A stretch of 64,000 nt of DNA from Phialophora verrucosa. Lineage: Eukaryota > Ascomycota > Eurotiomycetes > Chaetothyriales > Herpotrichiellaceae. The position numbers and the translations under genes are program-made. Numbering within the stretch: position 1 is the stretch's first letter; each line of letters starts with the position of its first letter. The DNA lies in NCBI GenBank assembly GCA_002099365.1, contig MSED01000007.1, positions 806,001-870,000 of the forward strand, given 5' to 3'. The notes under the pieces were generated by a model, which saw only the letters and a list, made by a program, of their open reading frames with translations, made no database searches and was not told the origin of the DNA. Below are positions 56,715-64,000 of this stretch, piece by piece.

Positions 56715-58643
56715 ATGGCTCAGCCCGCAGAGGCAAGTCTGGCCCTGCCGGAGCGTACGAAGGAGACTATCGAGACTGCGATCACGGAGAGTAAGGAGAA
56801 GAAGCCCAAGAAAGAAAAGGCCCCCAAACCGCCAAAGCAGCCCAAGGAGCCAAAGCCGCCAGCCGCGAAACCTGCCAAACCTGCAAATGCAGCACCTGCA
56901 GCGCCAACCGACCCAGAAGCAATGTTCAAAGAAGGATGGTTGGCAGCAGTGCGGAAGGAAAGACCAGCAGACGAGCCGGTGGTGACACGGTTTCCGCCCG
57001 AGCCCAACGGATATCTTCACATCGGCCACAGCAAAGCGATAGCAATCAACTTCGGGTTTGCCAAATTCTATGGTGGCAAGTGCAACCTCCGCTACGACGA
57101 TACAAATCCCGAGGCCGAAGAAGAGGTCTACTTCATTGCGATCGAAGATATCGTGCGATGGCTTGGCTTTGATCCCGCACTGATCACTTACTCTAGTGAC
57201 TTCTTCGACAGACTGTATGAGCTGGCGGAGAAGCTCATCACCCTAGATGGTGCTTACGTTTGTCATTGCACAGATGAGGAGCTCAAGGATCAGCGCGGAG
57301 GTACGGATCTGAAGAACAAGCATGAGAGATACGCCTGCAAACACCGGGATCGACCAATCGAAGAGTCTTTGGCTGAGTTCAGAGCCATGAGAGACGGAAA
57401 GTACAAGCCCAAAGAGGCCTTTTTGCGGATGAAGCAGGATCTAACCGATGGCAATCCACAAATGTGGGATCTTGTTGCCTACCGAGTCCTCGAAAAGCCC
57501 CATCACCGTACTGGTGACAAATGGAGAATTTACCCTACGTACGACTTCACCCACTGTTTGTGCGATAGCTTCGAGGGCATCACCCACTCACTATGTACGA
57601 CCGAGTTCATATTGTCGAGAGTTTCATACGAGTGGCTGAACAACAAAGTTGACGTCCCCCACAAACCCATGCAGAGAGAATATGGCCGGCTGAACGTCAC
57701 CGGAACCGTGCTCTCTAAGCGGAAGATCAAGAAACTGGTGGATGAGAAGATCGTCAACGGGTGGGACGACCCTAGACTGTACACACTTGTGGCCCTCAGG
57801 AGAAGGGGTGTTCCCCCTGGTGCCATCCTGTCATTCGTCAGCGAGCTCGGAGTCACGACAGCCACCATCAACATCCAGATTGCCCGATTCGAACAGTCAA
57901 TCCGCAAATACTTGGAAATGACTGTACCTCGACTCATGCTTGTGCTGGACCCTGTACCCGTCGTTATCGACGATCTACCCGACGATCACTATGAAGAGCT
58001 CGAGAACGCCTTCGGTCCTAAAGATGTTGACATGGGCAGTCACAAGTTACCGTTCACGAAAAAGGTGTACATTGAGCGGGACGATTTTCGAGAGGTGGAT
58101 AGCAAGGACTTCTTCCGCATGGCACCAGGAAAACCTGTCGGTCTATTGAAGGTCCCTTACCCCGTCATCGCCACTAGCTTCGAGAAGGACGAGACAACTG
58201 GCCTGGTCACCAAGATACATGCCAAGTATGACAGGCCAGCAGAGGGCGAAAAGCCCAAGAAGCCAAAGGCTTACATTCACTGGGTCGCGGACGCACCTGA
58301 GCACGGATCGCCGATAAAGTGTGAAGTCCGCGTCTTTAACCCGCTGTTCAAGTCGGACAACCCAGATGCTGTCGAGCCAAGCTTCCTGGCAGATATTCGG
58401 GAAGACAGCCTGAAAGTGTATCCCAATGCATTGGCCGAGGTTGGATTGAAGGAGATTCGGGAGCGAGCGCCCTGGCCAGAGGAAGCAGGAGAGAAAAAGG
58501 AGAAGTGTGGACCTGAGTCAGTGAGATTCCAGGCCATGAGGACTGGGTACTTCTGTCTTGACAAGGATACGGATGATGCAGCTGGGAAGATTGTGTTGAA
58601 CCGGATCGTCAGTTTGAAAGAGGATGCCGGAAAGAGTGCTTGA
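56715..58643 (+). CDS. GLN4: Glutaminyl-tRNA synthetase
   Basis: A single exon of 642 residues, starting at the first ATG (MAQPAEASLALPERT). The first 85 or so residues are a Lys/Pro/Ala-rich extension (KKPKKEKAPKPPKQ), as is common in eukaryotic synthetases. The class I core follows: PPEPNGYLHIGHSKA (HIGH motif), RYDDTNPEAEEE, and VLSKRKI, the KMSKS-type motif in its GlnRS form. GWDDPRLYTLVALRRRG favours GlnRS over GluRS. The C-terminal beta-barrel anticodon-binding domain begins near 430. The protein charges tRNA-Gln in the cytosol. The yeast GLN4 N-terminal domain is longer; here that appendix is shorter than in yeast. Confidence 0.93.
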   Translation: MAQPAEASLALPERTKETIETAITESKEKKPKKEKAPKPPKQPKEPKPPAAKPAKPANAAPAAPTDPEAMFKEGWLAAVRKERPADEPVVTRFPPEPNGYLHIGHSKAIAINFGFAKFYGGKCNLRYDDTNPEAEEEVYFIAIEDIVRWLGFDPALITYSSDFFDRLYELAEKLITLDGAYVCHCTDEELKDQRGGTDLKNKHERYACKHRDRPIEESLAEFRAMRDGKYKPKEAFLRMKQDLTDGNPQMWDLVAYRVLEKPHHRTGDKWRIYPTYDFTHCLCDSFEGITHSLCTTEFILSRVSYEWLNNKVDVPHKPMQREYGRLNVTGTVLSKRKIKKLVDEKIVNGWDDPRLYTLVALRRRGVPPGAILSFVSELGVTTATINIQIARFEQSIRKYLEMTVPRLMLVLDPVPVVIDDLPDDHYEELENAFGPKDVDMGSHKLPFTKKVYIERDDFREVDSKDFFRMAPGKPVGLLKVPYPVIATSFEKDETTGLVTKIHAKYDRPAEGEKPKKPKAYIHWVADAPEHGSPIKCEVRVFNPLFKSDNPDAVEPSFLADIREDSLKVYPNALAEVGLKEIRERAPWPEEAGEKKEKCGPESVRFQAMRTGYFCLDKDTDDAAGKIVLNRIVSLKEDAGKSA

Positions 58644-58958
58644 TGGGAGGAGTGATAAGAGATTTCGGAGTCGGAGTGGTGCCGTCACTGCAAACGTGGC
58701 TCGTGAAGGTTCCTACTGTGTTAACAGCAGATTATGATAGATGAGCAGAATATGATGAAGGTGATGTACGGTGTTGCTGTTCAGTTGGCGCGCTATATGT
58801 GTACTTCATGGGGTGACTAAGCAGCGCTGTCGTGTTCGAGTGCCACTGCCGCTCCGCCTTCCTCCGCCCAGTCGTTCCATTTCCACCCCTCTATTGCGGC
58901 TCCTTGCCAACATTCTCCCCTGCATCAATAGGCTTCATGGAAGCCTCATCTCGGCGCA
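58644..58958. other. Intergenic
   Basis: About 315 nt between GlnRS and the VAC1-like gene, both on the plus strand. It should contain the VAC1-like promoter. Nothing distinct was seen. Confidence 0.4.
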
Positions 58959-61138
58959 ATGTCCCGGCGCACAATCGGCGGCGGAAGAGTCCTGGGAAGC
59001 GGTAGAACCCTTGGGCCACCCCTACCGCCTCCGAAGCCGACCTCACCCTCACCACTCCCCACTCATGTCCTCAGTCCTGCAGCGTCGACTCTTTCGCTGA
59101 ATACCTCCGAGAGTGGGAGGTCGACGCCGCCCTCCTCAGACCCTCAGGACATTGCATCTCGAGTTTCTCTCGATCATGGAGCGCCCGATCTGTCATTGGC
59201 TGCCGCCGCAACAGACCGCCTTGTCTGCCCGATCTGCAACGAGGAGATGGTCACTCTGCTGCAGTTGAACAGACATCTTGACGATGCACACAAAGAGATA
59301 GAAGAGGAACAGCAGGATGAAGTCAAGGACTGGTTCAAGCAACAGATGGTCAAGGCGAAGAAGTTCCAGCCTCTGGCCGTACTGAATCAGAAACTCAAAG
59401 GATTGGATGTCTTCGAGTCGAACAATGAGATTTCTAGAACCACTACTCCTACTCCAAGGCTCGACTCTGCTCCAAGAGACCATGCGGCTCCGCCGCCGCC
59501 GCCGCCTCCGAAGCCGGCTCCGACAGTTATCGACCCCGACGACATCATTACAAGGGAACATTGGCAGAAAAGGACTGGCTACGACGGATGCTCCGACCCG
59601 ACGTGTGGGAAACGGCTGGGTGCTGCTACAGGCGTGGTGAACTGCCGGCACTGTGGGAAGCTCTTCTGCGACGAACATACCATGTACCAAATGAAACTGT
59701 CAAGGTCGGCCCAGCATGAGCCCGTCCGAGGTCTATGGTACCGAGTTTGTGAGACATGCTACAAGAGCCGTGAGGGTTATACAGACAGGCATGGCCTCGA
59801 GAGGGACCGAATGAGCGATTTCGAGTCTGTAAGGCGGAGTAAGCTGAGCCAGAGGGAAATGGAGGTGTCGAGGCTGGAGAAGAGGTTGTCGAGATTGACG
59901 CATCTTCTGGCAAACCCCCCGGACGAAATTCCTCAGCAAATTCACAACAAGAGGTGGTCCCTCAACTGGGTCCAAAATGATCCTCGAAAGTCACTAGAGC
60001 AGAGCATAGTCTCATGGCAGAATGACGCCGAAGTCCCCCGCTGTCCTTACTGCCAACAAGATTTCACGCAATACACCTTCCGCAGGCACCATTGCAGGAC
60101 ATGTGGAAAGGTTGTCTGCGGCGATCCGGCGACTGGTTGCTCAACCGTCGTCGGGCTCAATGTGGCTACTAGTATGTACCTCGTTCGACCTCACTTTGTT
60201 CCTGTACTGATGATGTCGTGACAGCTAACACTCACCTCTCCATCACAGAAAAACCAGCCCCAAACGACACCATTGCTCTCGACATCCGCCTCTGCAAGGA
60301 ATGCAACCACACGATCTTCTCCAGCCGTGACTTTCAAAATTCACTGACCTCGCCCCAAATCGAAGCCTTCACGCGCTCCTACACCAATCTCCTCCAATTC
60401 GAACGTGGCATCCGCCTCCTGATGCCCAAGTTTCAAAAACTTCTCCAAGCGCTCCAAGACCCAGACCGCCCGCCCTCATCCCAACAGATCACCGACGCAG
60501 GTCGCACTCGGAAGAGACTGATGGACTCCTTCACGCAGTACGACACGGCCGCCCGCCGAATACGAGACATGCCATCCCAATCGCCCACACAGCTAAAACT
60601 CCAGAAAGCAATCTACCAGAACGCCACACAATTCCTCCATCTCCACATGCTCCCCCTCAAATCATTGCCCAAGGTCCTCAAGCACGCCACACCCCACGGC
60701 TCCTCACAAAAGCCAGACATACACAGCAACGCCAACCCGCGATCCTCCCTCGCCATTCTCAACGGCCCTAATTCCGGGCACGTGAGACACAACTCTTCGT
60801 CGGCCCTCAGCGTCGCGAGCTTCACATCGCAGAACTCACAACGGATATCCGAGCTCGAAGTGGAAGAAAAGTCGTTACGAGAGCGGCTGATCGTGCTGGA
60901 GGAGCAAAAGTTCTTGGTCCAAGAGATGATCGCCGACGCCAATCGACGACGCAAGTTTGACGAAGTTGCGGCGTTGGCGGGGAATGTCGAAGACCTCACC
61001 GCGGAGATTGATGGCGTTACCAAACTCGTCGAGGGCGTGCGCGGGGAATTCGAAGGCCTGTATAGCGGATCGGGCATGAACACCCCGCAGCGGCGGGAGT
61101 CAGATCTGGGAAAGGGCAAGAATACAGAGAATGGGTAG
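58959..61138 (+). CDS. VAC1: Vacuolar segregation protein VAC1/PEP7-like FYVE protein
   Basis: There are two exons, 58959-60171 and 60249-61138, with a 77-nt intron, giving 700 residues. Residues 88-110 hold a C2H2 finger (CPICNEEMVTLLQLNRHLDDAH). Two FYVE-type regions follow: about 200-280, with CSDPTCGKRLG and NCRHCGKLFCDEH, and about 358 onward, with CPYCQQDFTQYTFRRHHCRTCGKVVC; the latter carries the RRHHC motif for PtdIns3P. The splice falls within the second FYVE domain, joining GLNVAT to KKPAPNDTIALDIRLCKEC. The C-terminal part has coiled coils (LEVEEKSLRERLIVLEEQKF). VAC1/rabenosyn links Rab5-type GTPase, PtdIns3P and SNARE function in Golgi-to-endosome traffic. Confidence 0.9.
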
Positions 61139-61782
61139 ACAGGAGCCCGCACAAAGAGTTGAGAGTCGAAATCTCCCAGGTTGGGACCGATGTCCCGAGG
61201 GGAGAGTAGAACAAAGCACTCACTGACTTAACCTCATGTCCCTTTCAGCGTCCTATACCAAGCATTCTATCAATCTTATCTAGCGAACAAGAGAGCGACC
61301 GAGCGAGCATTGATATTGATATGACATTGATATTCACGACCCAGTGAACCAAGGATAGGGATAGATCTGGAACATTTGTCGCAGAATCAGAACCTGAATC
61401 CGAATCGCAATCCGAATCGCAATCCGAATCTCATTGGGATACGGAGCCCTCGCACAGGAGCTTATCATTAGTACTGTGATGTGCATTACTGGTGTGGTGC
61501 ACAAGTCTTGAAGGCGTATTAGGCTGGAGCATTAGATTGGAGTATGGAAGACGCAATATTGAATACTGGGTATCATCTCACCAGTACCACAATAATTCGG
61601 ATTCCACCGCAGAGTTAGTCCAGCCGGCCCAATCAATCCACTGGGAAGTAAACATTCGTATCATGTATCACGTATCATATCTTTCGTCGTCGGCATACAA
61701 AGGACAGTCCATAAAGGCTCCCGCTCATGGGCCCCAATTGGCTCCCCTGCCAGGGAGGGTCAAGGCTACAGTCTCCTGTAGC
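61139..61782. other. Intergenic, convergent 3' ends, with a small tandem repeat
   Basis: About 640 nt between two converging genes. It includes an imperfect 12-nt tandem repeat at 61396-61430 (reported separately). No gene was found. Confidence 0.4.
61396..61430 (+). repeat. Short 12-nt tandem repeat
   Basis: About three copies of the unit AATCCGAATCGC, the last partial. It is a minisatellite in a 3' region, with no evident function. Confidence 0.8.
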
Positions 61783-62985
61783 CTAGCCACCACTGTCAGA
61801 GGGGACACTTTCATCCCTCGCTTGCCGTCGCGCCTCGTCCACCATCGCGGCGAGTAAGTCCCGGTTCGCATTCGTTACGCAGTTCTCTGCGCCCTCGCCT
61901 CCGCCCTCGGCCTCGGTCTCGGTCTCGCCTCGAACACCGTCCACACCCACTGCAGCCTCCACAGCTTTCCCGTCAAACTTGACGCGACACTCGGCCGAAA
62001 GGGCGAAACAGGCGGTCGAGATCTTAGACACCCTAACTAAATTGGCGTCGTCCTGCGAGTCTTCTTCTCCTTCCCCATTCGTCGCACCTGGTACGTTGCG
62101 GATCACGGGGATGGAGAGCCCGGTTTTGTCGAGGATGAAGTCGGCGAGATGGTGCATATAGAGTTTCTCGCCACGGGTCTGTCGAGGGCCAGACCGCCCT
62201 CGCTCGGAGGCAATGGCCCTGACGAACAGGGCGGTTGTCTCCCTTGGGACCGCGATTTCGAGGCTCTTGAGATCAGGAGCAACGGGCCTGGCGAACGGGA
62301 GGGTGAGTCTGATTTGGCCGACAAGAGCGGACGGGACGGCGGAAACGTAGCGCTCCAAGCTGGACTGCAGGAACAGAGACGACAGGGCGAGCGGACGGAT
62401 TCCGTCAACGGAGAATCTGTCCGAAAGGTAGGTGGTGAATCGTTTCAAGGTGGTAGGCGAAGACTTTGACAGCAGAATCGCCGTGTCGGCTGTGGAGGGT
62501 GTTGAGGAGGTACTTTGGGGGGTTGGAGAAGCCGTACGACGGCGTTTTGACGACCGGGCAGTCGAGGCAGCAGAGGTGGTGCAGATGATGAACTTAAAGG
62601 TTTCCTTCTCATAAGCAAGAGACGCGATTAGGCCGGTGCTGTGGACTGGGTTGTCCTCATGTTCCAGTGTCGGTCTCGGTCGCTTCTTCCCGACTTGCGG
62701 CCCGTGGGAATGGGAATGCTCATCTTGATCGAATATGTTGTCGAGTCGGGCCCAGGTGGAGTGCTTCAGTCGGCCTAGGGACACCTTCTCATCGTCACGC
62801 TCGTACCGCGGTCGGCTTTCTTCAAGGTATTCTCGAAAAGACTCGGCGTGCGAGGCAAGCTGCTCGCGGCGCTTATCGCGTGCTTGCGGGGTTGTGGCAG
62901 GAGCGGAGAGGAGTTTCGAGAGCGAAGGTGTGATTTTTTGTATGCTGTACACGGTCCATGACGTGTCATACAGTGCGTTTTTCAT
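61783..62985 (-). CDS. Probable CENP-L/Fta1 kinetochore subunit
   Basis: From the ATG at 62985 this is 400 residues. The frame is open upstream to 63210 (475 residues), but the family start appears to be MKNALYDTSWTVYSIQKITP, which matches the expected opening strand of the Sim4-complex subunit Fta1 (CENP-L). The fold seems to continue through STGLIASLAYEKETFKFIICT and ALSSLFLQSSLERYVSAVP, with a Ser/Thr/Arg-rich insertion (SSKRRRTASPTPQSTSS) between. The C-terminus is acidic and Gly/Glu-rich and likely disordered. CENP-L proteins pair with CENP-N at the inner kinetochore. The call rests on short segments and length, so confidence is moderate. An earlier start adding 75 residues is possible. 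Confidence 0.55.
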   Translation of the reverse strand: MKNALYDTSWTVYSIQKITPSLSKLLSAPATTPQARDKRREQLASHAESFREYLEESRPRYERDDEKVSLGRLKHSTWARLDNIFDQDEHSHSHGPQVGKKRPRPTLEHEDNPVHSTGLIASLAYEKETFKFIICTTSAASTARSSKRRRTASPTPQSTSSTPSTADTAILLSKSSPTTLKRFTTYLSDRFSVDGIRPLALSSLFLQSSLERYVSAVPSALVGQIRLTLPFARPVAPDLKSLEIAVPRETTALFVRAIASERGRSGPRQTRGEKLYMHHLADFILDKTGLSIPVIRNVPGATNGEGEEDSQDDANLVRVSKISTACFALSAECRVKFDGKAVEAAVGVDGVRGETETEAEGGGEGAENCVTNANRDLLAAMVDEARRQARDESVPSDSGG

Positions 62986-63989
62986 CCTGTGCGTCCTCGA
63001 AGCGTAAGAGCAACTCGAGGGTTCGGTGAAGTTGTCCCAGTCGCAGGTGGGATGCGCGCAAGTAGACGCGTCCAAGTTGGAGACAAACGCGACATCACGT
63101 GGTGTTGTAATCACAATTGACTTGATCGAAGTACCACGGAAAATCCACGGCATGACAGCTGTCAACGTCCTGAACTCGACGAGGACTTGCCAAATTGGAG
63201 AAAATGACATGGAATGACGGTGGCGCTTTGGGCTGTCAGGCGGTGTTGCCCCCGGAGCAGCGTTATGCCACCTCGAGTGCCTCTCTTCTCTCTTCTCTGA
63301 TCAAACTTCTTATGTACCACTTCGGCGACACTACCAGTGCATAACTATGCTTTTCGAATCCTACACAGACACCACAGCAGCAAACACATCAAAGCAGTGT
63401 AGAGAAGTGTCAACGATTGTCCCAGAACGACTACAGCAATGCTTACTTCTAGTCGGAGACTTAGGATACTGAACGGGAGTTTCAATGTTTTGAAATCTAA
63501 CCTCCGTTGGTAACTCCGAACTCCGCCTGGCAAGCGAGTTTCACGCTCGATATGCCATGGCATCCTATCAGCTAGCGGCAGGGTTAGGACACCCTCCACA
63601 GTCCGGATGGAGTCGGCATCGTCTGTCTTGCCGATTCGCCTGTATACTGGTTGCTGTTTGGCTGTCCGGCGTGACCTTCCTGTGATATGAGGCAAGCGAA
63701 GGAAGGGAATTGGAAGTTATCCTGGGCGAAAACGTTGTTAACAAGTAAGTCACTGTGTTGACTCTGGCAGCTAAGAAGATGAATTGGCCTCCGTCAGCAG
63801 TGGAAAGACTGGCATATAAAAAGACCCGACCGCCAGGAGTTGATCCTCGTCCATCGATCCTCGATTTCGATTGTCTTGACCAATTGTCGTTGCATTGACG
63901 TTTGCACTCGTGCCTCCAATCACTCAGCCGGGCCTGAACATCTATCGCAACCCACCGACAGGGTCTCAACCATTCACAATCTGCATAAC
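62986..63989. other. Intergenic right flank
   Basis: About 1 kb upstream of the CENP-L-like gene. It includes an extension of that frame to 63210, which may or may not be translated, and short unsupported frames. It ends in a likely promoter with a TATA-type sequence, listed separately. Confidence 0.4.
63815..63820 (+). promoter_or_regulatory. TATAAA element near the right edge
   Basis: TATAAA followed by AAG sits about 170 nt upstream of the ATG at 63990. Pyrimidine-rich sequence follows between them, as in fungal promoters and 5' untranslated regions. Confidence 0.35.
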
Positions 63990-64000
63990 ATGTCTTCAAG
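63990..64000 (+). CDS. Possible gene start cut by window edge
   Basis: CATAACATGTC has an A at -3, a favourable start context, and lies downstream of a TATAAA element. Only the first codons (M-S-S) are inside the window, so no product can be named. Confidence 0.2.

Noticed and set aside
1..64000. CRISPR arrays, bacterial operons, ribosome binding sites and prophage
   Set aside because: The window is fungal nuclear DNA with spliced genes; no regularly spaced repeats or bacterial signals were seen.

Overview
The window is nuclear DNA of a filamentous ascomycete (Pezizomycotina). The genes carry short GT-AG introns of about 45-150 nt, intergenic gaps are usually 0.3-2 kb, and the gene set is typically fungal: assimilatory nitrate and nitrite reductases, an NLR-type NACHT protein, an AspRS-DUF2156 fusion, and fungal SKI2, NSA2, SPF1 and VAC1 homologues. 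I cannot name the species. An EED-like Polycomb gene argues against Aspergillus, whose species are generally thought to lack PRC2. I model 21 protein-coding genes plus a possible gene start at the right edge. I found no convincing tRNA, rRNA, CRISPR array or intact transposon.

Layout, left to right. 1-2267: nothing recognised. 2268-7268: a divergent amino-sugar pair, a GH3/GNAT fusion (minus) and glucosamine-6-phosphate deaminase (plus), sharing a promoter with two copies of CACGTGACTGCGC. 7391-11937: a divergent choline-to-glycine-betaine pair, betaine aldehyde dehydrogenase (minus) and choline oxidase (plus). 12327-18161: an SH3BGR-like thioredoxin-fold protein, a BBE-type flavoenzyme and a 2H cyclic phosphodiesterase, all minus. 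18931-21709: the AspRS-DUF2156 fusion, matching ergosteryl-aspartate synthase (ErdS). 22158-30615: a NACHT protein, an RA-PH protein and EED, all minus. 31621-36849: a gene-poor stretch with two low-complexity proteins, one His/Asp/Gly-rich and one with His-Ala-Pro repeats. 36850-43696: SKI2 helicase, a metallo-beta-lactamase-fold protein and NSA2. 44661-51654: niaD and niiA in tandem. 52252-63210: SPF1 P5A ATPase, GlnRS, VAC1-like FYVE protein and a probable CENP-L/Fta1 kinetochore subunit.

Three pairs make metabolic sense. The GH3/GNAT protein and the deaminase correspond to part of the GlcNAc catabolic cluster known from other fungi. Choline oxidase and betaine aldehyde dehydrogenase together turn choline into glycine betaine. 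NiaD and NiiA reduce nitrate to ammonium. The rest is mostly housekeeping. I see no multi-gene system that is clearly new. The items most worth a second look are the GH3/GNAT protein with altered catalytic residues, the ErdS fusion, the solitary NACHT protein, the metallo-beta-lactamase-fold protein with an incomplete metal motif, and the two low-complexity proteins.
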